Positions 1 to 8,237 of a DNA stretch of 64,000 nt are shown here, piece by piece. The translations under genes and the position numbers were made by a program. Below the pieces are notes generated by a model. That model was not told the origin of the DNA and searched no databases. It saw nothing but the letters and a program-made list of their open reading frames with translations. Source of the stretch: Paraburkholderia dilworthii (GTDB taxonomy: Bacteria > Pseudomonadota > Gammaproteobacteria > Burkholderiales > Burkholderiaceae); NCBI RefSeq assembly GCF_000472525.1, contig NZ_AWZT01000029.1, forward strand, positions 1 through 64,000. Reading direction: 5' to 3'. How positions within the stretch are numbered: the stretch's first letter is position 1; the number at the start of each line of letters is the position of its first letter.

Positions 1-39
1 CGATGTGCGCCGCAAGCTCCAGCTGAGGCAGCCTTCACC

Positions 40-453
40 TCAACGGAAATAGAATTGCTCGAGTGCATAGTCCCTGACTTGCCGCTTACCGCGCAGGCAC
101 CACCGCTCCTGCGAAACCTTATCAAGGTCGCCCGGCTTGGAGGCTATCTGGGCCGAGCCAGTGATGCGCCACCAGGTAATACCGTCGTGTGGCGTGGCAT
201 GCGGCGCCTCACCGATATTCAACTCGGTTATGAACTCGCCCTGAATCGAAGTGGGTAATTGCAAGCCAACCCACAGCGAATGCGGATATGCCTCCGGCGT
301 GAGAAGCCAAACCTCGGCCAAACACCACTCTCCCGTTGCAACCCGACCTTCCGCAGAAAATTCATGGTGAGCCTGCTTCGATGACCCTTCGGATGAATGC
401 GCACTTAGCGCAAACGTCACTAGCAGGTCGGGTTGGCGAATCGGACGCGTCAT
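40..453 (-). CDS. hypothetical protein, 137 aa
   Basis: I do not recognise this protein. It is a complete reading frame with an ATG start and TGA stop. The product is soluble, has no signal peptide or membrane segment, and is rich in Trp and alternating hydrophobic residues (for example AEVWLLTPEAYPHSLWVGLQL, split by turns), which suggests a beta-rich fold. The next supported gene on the same strand starts 300 bases upstream, so it appears to stand alone. The base composition of this left end looks lower in GC than the rest of the window. A real gene is likely because the amino-acid composition is ordinary, but the start is not fixed by a clear ribosome binding site. Confidence 0.55.
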   Translation of the reverse strand: MTRPIRQPDLLVTFALSAHSSEGSSKQAHHEFSAEGRVATGEWCLAEVWLLTPEAYPHSLWVGLQLPTSIQGEFITELNIGEAPHATPHDGITWWRITGSAQIASKPGDLDKVSQERWCLRGKRQVRDYALEQFYFR

Positions 454-752
454 GCTAAGCGTGACCGGAGCAAATTGCGAATATTAACGAGAAATTGTCG
501 ACGATTCAGGGGCCGGCTGTCGATTGGCTGCTTCTCGCCGAACCGGAAGTTGCTCGTCGGTCGACGTTCACCCCCCGATTCAACCCCGAGCTTCCGTCTT
601 CGTTTAGCGTTATTCGATGCCTTGATGTGAATTAGGGCAGGCGTCAATAACGGTAAACGACAGCGGTAAGCGGGGCGGGCATCCCTAAGTCTGCTCGAGA
701 ATAAAGTGGCCGAGGCTGGCCGAAGGATTGCCGATGTAGGACGCGCGCCTTT
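454..752. other. gap without a supported gene
   Basis: Only short overlapping frames occur here. One minus-strand frame (450-647) ends with a TGA overlapping the ATG of the gene at 40-453, but it has only a TTG start and a low-complexity Arg-rich product. I see no convincing gene, RNA or terminator. Confidence 0.4.
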
Positions 753-1331
753 TCAGGGAGCGATCCATCTGCGAGTCCACTCGTTGCCGCTGCGTATAAA
801 ACGCGCCCGCTTTGGATTGTCGGCTTCCGATAAGTCAAGCCAGTCAATGCCGACCGCACGCACCTCAACGACACAAAAATGCGCAAGGCCTTCATCGGGA
901 CCGGGAATATCGCCTTTGTCTCCAAACGCGTCCCGCGGCTGGGCGATCGGCGTCCCCGGGGAGAGTAACGTTCGATACTGGACCAGGTCGTGGTCGCGAC
1001 TGGCCTTCCAGGCGTCAACTCGCATTGGCCCATCGCGGATAATGCGAGCCTCGCCAAACACGCGAATCTGTAGCTTACGATCCGAATCGACGCCAGCAAG
1101 TGCTATTCGCGGCTCGCGGTCCAACTCGGCGACCTTCGGCGAACGCAAGTCGGTGTGGAAACTGATCAGGTTCTCCGGTTCGCTGACCCGCCGAAGGGCC
1201 ACCGTCCGAACGTTCGGCGCGCCATCAAGACCGATCGTTGAGGCCTGCATCGCATTGAAGGCGTGATCGCTTTCGCTTGCCGCGGCAGCGAGACAACCCC
1301 ATATCTGGAGATAAATCTCTCCTAGTTTCAT
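753..1331 (-). CDS. FMN-binding pyridoxamine 5'-phosphate oxidase-like protein
   Basis: A 192-residue protein resembling the Alr4036-type branch of the pyridoxamine 5'-phosphate oxidase (split-barrel FMN-binding) family. Visible features are the N-terminal segment with PNVRTVALRRV, the SFHTDLRSPKVAEL motif typical of the flavin-binding strand-loop, and a C-terminal IDWLDL...WTRRWIAP segment. Members are cytoplasmic flavoproteins of mostly unknown substrate, not necessarily vitamin B6 enzymes. The ATG is preceded by GGAG seven bases upstream, which fixes the start. There is no operon partner; the nearest gene upstream on this strand starts near 2126. The family call is firm, the substrate unknown. 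Confidence 0.8.
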   Translation of the reverse strand: MKLGEIYLQIWGCLAAAASESDHAFNAMQASTIGLDGAPNVRTVALRRVSEPENLISFHTDLRSPKVAELDREPRIALAGVDSDRKLQIRVFGEARIIRDGPMRVDAWKASRDHDLVQYRTLLSPGTPIAQPRDAFGDKGDIPGPDEGLAHFCVVEVRAVGIDWLDLSEADNPKRARFIRSGNEWTRRWIAP

Positions 1332-1613
1332 TTAGGTTCTCCCGGTGCTGGGCAGCCAAACAGGGACTCTCATAGCAAGGGGTAGGCCTGGCGGCTGCCA
1401 GCGTCAGGCCGCACAAATCTTGCACCCGATCGACATCACTTTTGGCAGTGTCGACTCTTCCCTTGCTGGCAGTCTCGCATCCAGTAGATTGTCATCGACC
1501 CGTCTCAGCCCTTTAGCTTGATCCGAAACGGTCCTCAAAACATAATCGGTGCACCGCCGCAAGGCAAGCACACCGTTACGCCTCACATGCTCGCAAAGCG
1601 CTCGACTCATCAA

Positions 1614-2126
1614 CTACATCTGATTATCAGGTTGGACCGCAAAGATCGATGGAAAGGGAACGGTAAAAGCAAATTCGTATCCCGTCGCAGCAGTAGTCTT
1701 GTCGGTGACATTTATCCCCGGCGTTCCCTTGTCAAACATGGCGAAGCGCCAGAGTGAACCGGTTGAACGACAACGCACTTCATGGATATCTTGCTCGACG
1801 GCTGCACTGTCATACATAAACCCAGGGCGAATGTGGCGAGCATATGAAACGCAGTCAAACAAATTAACATTTAACGGGGGTTTCTTGTCCAAGTACTCGA
1901 CAACGAGGTTGCCGCTAGTTCCGTGAGCGTTGAACGAAGCCGTCATACGGGAAAACCCAGCTCTGCTTTTTACGGACTCGACCACCCTGAATGATCCTTC
2001 CATCTCGCGTGAGAAGGAAGTCGCCGAGGGCGTTCTTGAAAAAGGAGGCGCCGTGCATGCCGTGGCGGCAACGCACATCGAAACGAGGAGAACCACTCCC
2101 AGGGATCTTAACTTTGATTTAATCAT
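1614..2126 (-). CDS. putative lipoprotein, unknown function
   Basis: From the internal ATG at 2126 the 170-residue product begins with a Lys/Arg-rich n-region, a hydrophobic stretch (LGVVLLVSMCVAATA) and a Cys, as in a lipoprotein signal peptide, although Ala at the -3 position is a weak lipobox. The mature part contains a few Cys residues and no domain I recognise. The longer frame reaches 2195, but that would put 23 extra residues before the signal, so the shorter start is preferred; neither start has a good ribosome binding site. Probably an envelope protein; function unknown. Confidence 0.5.
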   Translation of the reverse strand: MIKSKLRSLGVVLLVSMCVAATACTAPPFSRTPSATSFSREMEGSFRVVESVKSRAGFSRMTASFNAHGTSGNLVVEYLDKKPPLNVNLFDCVSYARHIRPGFMYDSAAVEQDIHEVRCRSTGSLWRFAMFDKGTPGINVTDKTTAATGYEFAFTVPFPSIFAVQPDNQM

Positions 2127-2497
2127 TTGCAGTTTGATGACTGAAGTCGCGTAGGAAATGGGCATTTTTTTGAACACCGCGTGATGCGAAACCACTCAGT
2201 CCGCTGTGTGAAAACGAGGTAATGCTCCAAGGTCGCGTGTGACTGAACCCCATTCGTGCTATCGACCACACCCGCTTTTTCTTGAGCAGGATCCTGCCCG
2301 TCTGTAACGCGGTTCCGTCGGTTCAGACGGACTCGTTGTGGTTACTCACATTGTTCGAAGCGATGTAACGCCAATGTTGATTGTTGGCCGACTGTTGCGA
2401 ACCGATGCGGCGCCGCCCTGCGATCATTGGCTACGGTCTGCGGGCAACATTGCCTGAAGTCATGAACGGCCGGCAAACCAAGGGGACGACAACATAG
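2127..2497. other. gap without a supported gene
   Basis: No coding frame, RNA or clear mobile-element end is visible in this 370-base stretch between two hypothetical genes. It contains a short C- and T-rich segment near 2270-2290 and looks less GC-rich than the rest of the window. Confidence 0.4.
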
Positions 2498-2638
2498 CTA
2501 CTGCACTATTCGCTCCATGCAGCCCACGATGCTTACGACCGCGAGACACGCAAGGAATAAACCGACAATGAAGTAGGCCATGAGAAATTTGATGTGCGAT
2601 TCGGACTTGTATATGACGCCACCACCACGCGTATGCAT
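2498..2638 (-). CDS. small membrane protein, 46 aa
   Basis: A 46-residue frame with an ATG at 2638, preceded by the purine-rich AGAAGAG. The product has a short polar N-terminus (MHTRGGG, KSESH) followed by one hydrophobic helix (FLMAYFIVGLFLACLAVVSIVGC), so it is predicted to be a single-pass inner-membrane protein with its N-terminus outside the helix. A longer frame extends to 2902, but that extension is Arg-rich and overlaps the next gene, so it is not used. I do not recognise a family; the coherent helix and ribosome-binding site are the only support. Confidence 0.45.
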   Translation of the reverse strand: MHTRGGGVIYKSESHIKFLMAYFIVGLFLACLAVVSIVGCMERIVQ

Positions 2639-2810
2639 TTTCTCTTCTGTTAGGTAGCTCGATCCTGTCGCAATTAGGCCGGAGGTAGGTCCGAAGAGGT
2701 TCCGATCCAACAAAAAACCCGCCTGATCAGGTCCGCGGACGCCAGAGTTCCAATGCCCCGGACGCCGTTCCCGGCAACTGCCGCGCCGAACAATGCCTCG
2801 GCTGTTTCCG

Positions 2811-3227
2811 TTAGAGCGTCGTGCGTGCGAGCGCGCGCGCTTTCTCGCCGCGAGGTGTGAAGAAAGCCAGCGCCGCAGCGACGATGAACATCGCAGGCAC
2901 ATCGCCGATCAAATGGCCAAGATGGCGTGCCCCGTCCATCTCGGCGCCGAAGGACTGCACGGCCATGATCACGCCGTGCACGATGCTCGACCACACCGTG
3001 AACCAGATCAGGCTCAGATGCTTGATCGGATCGCGCGAGGCCAGTAGCAGAAACACACCGAGCGTCGCGTAGATGCCGACGATCATCAGCGGATAGTCGG
3101 AATGGCCGGTGTGCCACGTCCAACCGGACGGCCACAGGATCATCAGCGGCCAGACCGCGAACACGGCGATCAGACCCACCACGATCAGAACGATGCGCAA
3201 GGCGGCGAGTCGCTGGGTGTCGTTCAT
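2811..3227 (-). CDS. four-helix integral membrane protein, unknown function
   Basis: A 138-residue protein with four predicted membrane helices: residues about 6-30 (RIVLIVVGLIAVFAVWPLM), 45-65 (LMIVGIYATLGVFLLLA), 72-95 (LIWFTVWSSIVHGVIMAV) and 105-125 (VPAMFIVAAALAFF). The pattern resembles small uncharacterised membrane proteins of the DUF6632 type, though I cannot confirm that assignment. The frame opens at 3293, but the ATG at 3227 has GGAG nine bases upstream and starts right before the first helix, so it is chosen. It is monocistronic as far as can be seen. Confidence 0.7.
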   Translation of the reverse strand: MNDTQRLAALRIVLIVVGLIAVFAVWPLMILWPSGWTWHTGHSDYPLMIVGIYATLGVFLLLASRDPIKHLSLIWFTVWSSIVHGVIMAVQSFGAEMDGARHLGHLIGDVPAMFIVAAALAFFTPRGEKARALARTTL

Positions 3228-3478
3228 GGCGGTCTCCATAGTGCGGCGTGCCTGTCCGCGCACGATACTCCTCGTGCATGCTTCGCGCGACATTCAAAGT
3301 GCGTGAGACGCACCTTCGACCAACACCGTCTGCTCCAGTTGCGTTCGCGCTGGCTCAGTCGGAGTCCATATCTGCCGCGCGCCCTGCGAATGAACATAAC
3401 GGCAATTGGATGGTGCTCCGAGCTCGACGAACTTCTCGCCAGGCATTTCTGTCAAAGTGACGTGGGCTGGAGTTCATC

Positions 3479-3808
3479 ATGAAGCTGTTCAACGTTACTG
3501 CGACTGCGACTGCGCTTGCGGTTGCCGTCGTCGTCGCGGTGCTGGTTGGTGGCTGTTCATCGGCGTGGCCGCCGCCCGGCGAGCCAGTCGCCCAGCACGT
3601 GCCGCCCGTCACCGAAACGCGCACCGCGCGCAGCCATCAGAACGCGGCGCGCGCCGAGCCAGAATCCAGGCCGCCGGTGCTCAGCGTCGGCGTGAGCGAT
3701 CCCGACACGCAATTGATTCTTCCCTGGTTTCTTGCGGACATCGTCGATGCGGTCAATACGCATCAGTCGTTTGGCGACTTGCTGCACACGATGAAAGACG
3801 GGCTTTGA
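3479..3808 (+). CDS. putative lipoprotein, unknown function
   Basis: A 109-residue product with a hydrophobic signal region (residues 5-24) ending in a clear lipobox, VGGC, so Cys26 is the likely lipidated residue. The mature part is short, rich in Pro, Ala and Arg, with a C-terminal segment predicted to be helical (LILPWFLADIVDAVNTH). The ATG has GGAG six bases upstream. No known domain is visible. It would be an envelope lipoprotein; function unknown. Confidence 0.6.
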   Translation: MKLFNVTATATALAVAVVVAVLVGGCSSAWPPPGEPVAQHVPPVTETRTARSHQNAARAEPESRPPVLSVGVSDPDTQLILPWFLADIVDAVNTHQSFGDLLHTMKDGL

Positions 3809-3957
3809 GAAGCGCGCTGAGCCGTCACCGCTCACGTCGGCCTACCGGTCTGGCGACTTCGCCGCATGGCACCCCCGCATTGAATGGCACGTGAGAAAGG
3901 CGCCTGCTCGCGCATTAGTGCTCATCGCCACGATTGAACAGCGGCCAAAGCCTTCCG

Positions 3958-4929
3958 TCACACGATAACGATTCCGCATTCCCTTAACGCGCCGCGCAAT
4001 CCCAACTGCGGATACGCGCTCTCCAACGTGCGTAGATCGGTGCGCATCTCTTCCACGATCCAGTCGCGCACATTCGCGACGATGGGCCGCAATGGCCGGT
4101 TCGCCGGCGATACTAGGCAGCAGCGCCGGTTCGTTACGATGATTTCTTCTTCGGCGGGAATCAGCGCGCGCTGCGACAGCCAGTGCGACACGACGTTCAG
4201 CCACCCTAGCGCAATGCCCTGACCAAGCAGCGCCGCTTGCACGACGATCGCGTAGTCGTTGAAGCTGAGCATGCTCGCGACGCGCCGGCCGTGCTGCTCG
4301 AACGCCCCAAAACGGTGGTGCCAGCCGCGTTCCTCGTCGTCCATCACGATGACGGTATCGCCGTGCTCGCGGCCCGCCTCGGTTTGCGCGGTTTCCTGAT
4401 AACGCGGGTTGCATACAGGCATCAGCGTTTCCGGCATCACGAGCACGCTGTTCTCGTCGATCTCGCCCGCGTGCATGAAGCGCATGCCGAGATCCACATC
4501 GACAAGCGGTCCGCCAATGCGCCCGGAAATAAGCTGAAACCGCAGGTCGATTGATGGAAACGCTTCGTTCAGACGGCTCATGCGCGGCATCAGCCAATGC
4601 GTGGTGAAGCCGGTGGAGACGGAGAGCGTGACGGATTCCACGCCCGTCGAGCGGGCCTCGATTTCGCGTATCGCGCTTTCGATGCCGTTAAAGCCCTCGG
4701 AAATCTTGCGATACAGGATGCGTCCGTTCTCGGTCAGCTCGATGCCGCCGCGCACGCGCTCGAACAGGCGCACTCCGATGTGGTCTTCCATGCGCGCGAG
4801 CATGCGGCTCACGGCGGGCTGGCTCACATAGAGTTCCTGCGCGGCACGCGTGAAGTTGCCGCAGCGCGCGGCCGCTTCGAAGACGAACAGTGCATTCGCG
4901 CTCGGCAGTTTTTTGCGTAGATTCGGCAT
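3958..4929 (-). CDS. LysR family transcriptional regulator
   Basis: A 323-residue LysR regulator: N-terminal winged helix-turn-helix (residues 10-70, FEAAARCGNFTRAAQELYVSQ then PAVSRMLARMEDHIG and LFERVRGGIELTENG), followed by a co-inducer-binding domain of two alpha/beta lobes. It is divergent from the transport and catabolic operon starting at 5030, the classical LysR arrangement, so it most likely controls that operon in response to its substrate. An inverted repeat at 4954-4967 in the shared intergenic region is a candidate binding site. ATG at 4929; no strong ribosome binding site. Confidence 0.9.
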   Translation of the reverse strand: MPNLRKKLPSANALFVFEAAARCGNFTRAAQELYVSQPAVSRMLARMEDHIGVRLFERVRGGIELTENGRILYRKISEGFNGIESAIREIEARSTGVESVTLSVSTGFTTHWLMPRMSRLNEAFPSIDLRFQLISGRIGGPLVDVDLGMRFMHAGEIDENSVLVMPETLMPVCNPRYQETAQTEAGREHGDTVIVMDDEERGWHHRFGAFEQHGRRVASMLSFNDYAIVVQAALLGQGIALGWLNVVSHWLSQRALIPAEEEIIVTNRRCCLVSPANRPLRPIVANVRDWIVEEMRTDLRTLESAYPQLGLRGALRECGIVIV

Positions 4930-4953
4930 GACTTGATGTTATGCCCGATCCAA

Positions 4954-4967
4954 CAATTTGGGAATTG
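4954..4967. promoter_or_regulatory. candidate LysR operator
   Basis: An inverted repeat, CAATT-TGGG-AATTG, lies between the divergent LysR gene and the transport operon, just before and overlapping the predicted -35 element at 4965. Its size and location suit a LysR recognition site; this is inference from position and symmetry. Confidence 0.4.
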
Positions 4968-4993
4968 CCGCCAAAAAGTTTGACACCTATATT
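4965..4993 (+). promoter_or_regulatory. predicted sigma-70 promoter of the transport operon
   Basis: TTGCCG (4965-4970) and TATATT (4988-4993) with 17-base spacing, 36 bases before the ATG at 5030. The weak -35 element and adjacent inverted repeat fit an activator-dependent promoter. Confidence 0.4.
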
Positions 4994-5029
4994 TTCCCTA
5001 ACGCAGGCCCTCAAGCGAGAACCCACGCA

Positions 5030-6106
5030 ATGGACGCACGAGCGAAAACAGGAGTCTCCATCCGGTCGGCAGCGAAGCGCTACGGTCCCGTGATCGCGCT
5101 GGACGATGTCTCGCTCGACATCGAGCCAGGCGAATTCGTGTCGCTGCTCGGGCCGTCCGGTTCCGGCAAGACGACGCTGCTCGGCATCCTCGGCGGCTTT
5201 GTTCAGCCGAGTTCGGGCTCCGTGTGGGTGGGAGAGCGTGACATTACATTTGCGCCGCCGCACAAACGCAACATCGGCATCGTGTTTCAGAACTACGCGC
5301 TGTTTCCGCACATGACGGTTGGCGAGAACGTCGCGTTCCCACTGCGCGCGCGTCGCGATCCGAAAGCCGGCTGGGCGAAGAAGGTGGCCGACGCGCTCGC
5401 GATGGTCGAACTGAGCGGCTACGAATCGCGCAACATCAGCCAGCTTTCGGGCGGTCAACGTCAGCGTGTCGCGCTTGCAAGGGCGATGGTCTTCGAGCCG
5501 CAACTGATCCTGATGGACGAGCCGCTTTCCGCGCTGGACAAGCAATTGCGCGAAACGATGCAGATCGAGTTGCGGCGTCTGCATCGCAAGCTCGGCGCGA
5601 CGATTGTCTACGTGACGCACGATCAGCGCGAGGCGCTCACCATGAGCGATCGCGTGGCGGTACTGAAGAACGGCAAACTCGTGCAGATCGATACGCCCGA
5701 GCGTCTCTATGACCGGCCTTGCGATGCGTTCGTCGCGAGCTTCATCGGCGAGGCAACGCTGCTCGATGTGCGCCGTGCGGGCGACGACGCGGTGCGTCTC
5801 GGCGACGCCGTGCTGCGCACCGCACATCCGTTGCCGCGCGGCGAGCGTTTGCTGCTTGCCGTGCAAACCGAAAAGCTCGTGATCGACGGCGGCGCGACCG
5901 GGCCCGCCGCCAACAAACTGACGTGCCGGGTGACCGAGGTGCTGTACCAGGGGGAAAGCCTGCGCGTGTTCGCGACGCTCGCCGACGGCACGTCGATCAG
6001 TCTGCGCCAGCCCGGCAATCACAACGCACGCCGCCGCATTCCCGCACCGGGCGAGCACATGACCGTGGTGCTCGATCCGCAGGACACGATTGTCGTGCCC
6101 GCCTGA
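5030..6106 (+). CDS. ABC transporter ATP-binding protein, PotA type
   Basis: The 358-residue ATPase of a polyamine/opine-type ABC importer. It has Walker A (GPSGSGKT), Q-loop (FQNYALFPHMTV), signature (LSGGQRQRVALARA), Walker B (LILMDEPLSAL), the switch His (VTHDQREAL) and a C-terminal TOBE domain (about residues 270-355), all as in PotA. The frame is open from 4958, but the ATG at 5030 gives the normal family N-terminus. It is the first gene of an operon with HAD hydrolase, FAD oxidoreductase, two permeases and an aldehyde dehydrogenase; the binding protein lies at 13251-14294. The transported compound cannot be read from the sequence. Confidence 0.92.
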   Translation: MDARAKTGVSIRSAAKRYGPVIALDDVSLDIEPGEFVSLLGPSGSGKTTLLGILGGFVQPSSGSVWVGERDITFAPPHKRNIGIVFQNYALFPHMTVGENVAFPLRARRDPKAGWAKKVADALAMVELSGYESRNISQLSGGQRQRVALARAMVFEPQLILMDEPLSALDKQLRETMQIELRRLHRKLGATIVYVTHDQREALTMSDRVAVLKNGKLVQIDTPERLYDRPCDAFVASFIGEATLLDVRRAGDDAVRLGDAVLRTAHPLPRGERLLLAVQTEKLVIDGGATGPAANKLTCRVTEVLYQGESLRVFATLADGTSISLRQPGNHNARRRIPAPGEHMTVVLDPQDTIVVPA

Positions 6107-6173
6107 TTTTTTCTTGCCGCCCGACGGCGGCTCACGTCTAACGAAATTCACGCAACCCGCAAAGGATGATGCA

Positions 6174-6884
6174 ATGAAGCTCACCGATTTCAAGGTCCTG
6201 ACGTTCGATGTCGTCGGCACGCTGATCAACTTCGAACAGGGCGTGCTCGCGTCCGTGCGGCGTTTTGGCGGTGCGGCCGCGAAAGACCTCACGGACGATC
6301 AGATCTTCGAACCGTATATGCGCGGACGCGCGAAGTATCCAGGCCGTTCGAGCCGCGAAATGGCGAACGTGTATCTGTATCTTGCCAAGGAACTCGGCCT
6401 GCCCGACGACGCGCAATCGGCGGCTGCATTCCAGCGCGACGTGCTGGAGTGGCCCGCGTTCGAAGACTCGGTGGCAGCCTTGAAGCGGCTGCGCAAACAC
6501 TACCGCCTCGTGGCGATGACGAACGCGGACCGCGTCGCGTTGTCGGCCTACGCGCATACCCTCGGCGATCCGTTCGACGACACCGTGTGCTGCGACGAAA
6601 CGGGCGTCGCGAAACCCGACCCGCAGTTCTTTGCCTATAACCGTGGACGCCAGGCTGCTTTCGGCTTCAAGTTCAACGAGATCCTGCATACCGCGCAGAG
6701 CCAGTACCACGACATCGGCATCGCGACGAAGCTCGGTTACTCGACCTGCTGGATCGAGCGCCGTCAGGGCATGAAGGGTTTCGGCGCAACGCCGGTGCCG
6801 GAAGCCGTCACGACGCCGACGTTCAAATTTGCCACGCTCGGCGCGCTCGCGGACGCGGTCGAAGCCGAAGCGCGCGCCGCTTAA
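6174..6884 (+). CDS. HAD-family hydrolase, haloacid dehalogenase type II-like
   Basis: A 236-residue cytoplasmic HAD hydrolase. Motif I is FDVVGTL with Asp12 as nucleophile and Thr16; motif II is MTNADR; motif III Lys is in VAKPDPQFF; motif IV is SQYHDIG with the conserved Asp, followed by TCWI, a hallmark of the L-2-haloacid dehalogenase branch. The Asn that normally follows two residues after the motif IV Ser in true dehalogenases is Tyr here, so dehalogenation is doubtful and a phosphatase or other hydrolase role is possible. ATG at 6174 has AAAGGA upstream. It is embedded in the transport operon between the ATPase and the FAD oxidoreductase. Confidence 0.85.
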   Translation: MKLTDFKVLTFDVVGTLINFEQGVLASVRRFGGAAAKDLTDDQIFEPYMRGRAKYPGRSSREMANVYLYLAKELGLPDDAQSAAAFQRDVLEWPAFEDSVAALKRLRKHYRLVAMTNADRVALSAYAHTLGDPFDDTVCCDETGVAKPDPQFFAYNRGRQAAFGFKFNEILHTAQSQYHDIGIATKLGYSTCWIERRQGMKGFGATPVPEAVTTPTFKFATLGALADAVEAEARAA

Positions 6885-6887
6885 GCC

Positions 6888-8237
6888 ATGCTCGCGCCCG
6901 CCCTCCACAACGCCTCACAGCGGCCGCAGCCCGATTCGCTATGGCGGGCGATGGCTGCGCGCGATCCACAGCGGCAGGCACCCGTAAGCATGGGCACGCC
7001 GCTCGCCCGCGATCTCGCGGTCGACGTGGCCATAATCGGCGCGGGCTATTCGGGCTTGTCGGCCGCCTACGTGCTTCAAAAGCGCGGCGTCGATTGCGCG
7101 GTGTTCGATGCGAACCCGGTCGGTTGGGGCGCGAGTGGGCGCAATGGCGGCGTGGTGTCGTCGAAGTTCCGCTTGTCGTTTCCTCAGATCGACAAGCTGC
7201 ATGGACTCGATACCGCGAAGCGCATGCACCGTCTCGCCCACGATGGCGTGCGCGTAGTCGAATCGTTTATCGACGAATTCAAGCTCCAACGCGCGCAATT
7301 CGAGCATACGGGCAGCCTGCGCTGCGCGCACACCGAGCGCGCGTTCGCCGCGATTTGCGCGGAAGCGGAGTGGGTACGCACGCGATTAGGCGACACGTCG
7401 ATGACGGTGCAGTCGCGCGAAGAAGTGTCGCGCGAGACGGGGTCGAGGGAGTTTGTCGGCGGCGTGTTGAGTGCCGATGCGGGCACGATCCTGCCGCTCG
7501 AATATGTGTACGGCCTCGCGCGCGGTCTCACTGCGCGCGGCGTGCCGATTTACGAAGCGGCGCCGGTCCTCGAAATGACGCGCTCGCAACGCGGGCCTGG
7601 CGGCGTGGTGCTGCGCACGCCGGGCGGCACGGTGCGCGCGAGGCACGTGATCGTCGCCACCAACGCCTACTCCGATCTCACGTCCGCAACCGCCGCCTAT
7701 CAGCGCGAACTCGTGCCGTTTCGCAGCGCAATGATCGCCACCGAACGCCTTCCTGCCGAACTCGATGCGCGGCTGATGGTGCAGCGCCGCAGCTATACGG
7801 AAACGCGCCGCATGATGAAGTGGTTTCGCAAGGTGGACGGCCGCATGCTGTTCGGCGGGCGCGACGCGTTCGGCAAGGAAGGTCAGGCGACCGGCTTCGA
7901 CGCATTGCAACGCGCGATGATCGCGCTCTTTGCCGATCTCGCGGATGTACGCATCGAATATCAATGGTCGGGTTACGTCGGCATGACGTTCAACGCGCTA
8001 CCGCATGTTGGCCGCAGCGACGACGCCACGACCTTTTGTCTGGGGTATAACGGAGCGGGTGTCGCGATGGCGAGCCTGCTCGGCCAGCATGCCGCGGCGC
8101 TTGCGCTTGGCGAGACACCTGAGCTTGCGTTGCTCGGCCAGCAAGGCTTGCGGCCCGTGCCGTTTCATTCACTGCGCGCGCCGGGCGTTCGCGTCGTCGC
8201 CGCGTGGTATCAGTTTCTCGACGCCGTGGGTGCATGA
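6888..8237 (+). CDS. FAD-dependent oxidoreductase, gamma-glutamylputrescine oxidase-like (DAO family)
   Basis: A 449-residue flavoenzyme of the D-amino-acid oxidase/PuuB family. The FAD-binding dinucleotide fold is at residues 47-75 (VAIIGAGYSGLSAAYVL), followed by WGASGRNGGVVSSK, the motif around the covalent or close FAD contact in PuuB-like oxidases, and a C-terminal FAD segment (FCLGYNGAGVAMAS). Such enzymes oxidise primary or secondary amines to aldehydes, which fits the aldehyde dehydrogenase later in the operon. It begins three bases after the HAD gene and its stop overlaps the permease start (ATGA), so it is co-translated with both. The actual amine substrate is unknown. Confidence 0.85.
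   Translation: MLAPALHNASQRPQPDSLWRAMAARDPQRQAPVSMGTPLARDLAVDVAIIGAGYSGLSAAYVLQKRGVDCAVFDANPVGWGASGRNGGVVSSKFRLSFPQIDKLHGLDTAKRMHRLAHDGVRVVESFIDEFKLQRAQFEHTGSLRCAHTERAFAAICAEAEWVRTRLGDTSMTVQSREEVSRETGSREFVGGVLSADAGTILPLEYVYGLARGLTARGVPIYEAAPVLEMTRSQRGPGGVVLRTPGGTVRARHVIVATNAYSDLTSATAAYQRELVPFRSAMIATERLPAELDARLMVQRRSYTETRRMMKWFRKVDGRMLFGGRDAFGKEGQATGFDALQRAMIALFADLADVRIEYQWSGYVGMTFNALPHVGRSDDATTFCLGYNGAGVAMASLLGQHAAALALGETPELALLGQQGLRPVPFHSLRAPGVRVVAAWYQFLDAVGA

Noticed and set aside
450..647. Minus-strand frame of 65 codons whose TGA overlaps the ATG of the gene at 40-453.
   Set aside because: It has only a TTG start, no ribosome binding site and an Arg-rich low-complexity product.
1404..1613. 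Minus-strand frame of 69 codons beside the lipoprotein gene.
   Set aside because: No ribosome binding site, no recognised domain and many Arg and Leu; it may be a chance frame or a decayed fragment.
2200..2480. Possible insertion sequence end.
   Set aside because: Some T-rich and repeated short motifs, but no inverted-repeat pair, transposase frame or target duplication.
2639..2902. N-terminal extension of the small membrane protein frame.
   Set aside because: Arg-rich sequence overlapping the neighbouring gene; the ATG at 2638 has a better ribosome binding site.
3299..3313. GTGCGT-GAG-ACGCAC inverted repeat.
   Set aside because: Short, with no regulator gene nearby and no clear promoter; symmetry may be chance in GC-rich DNA.
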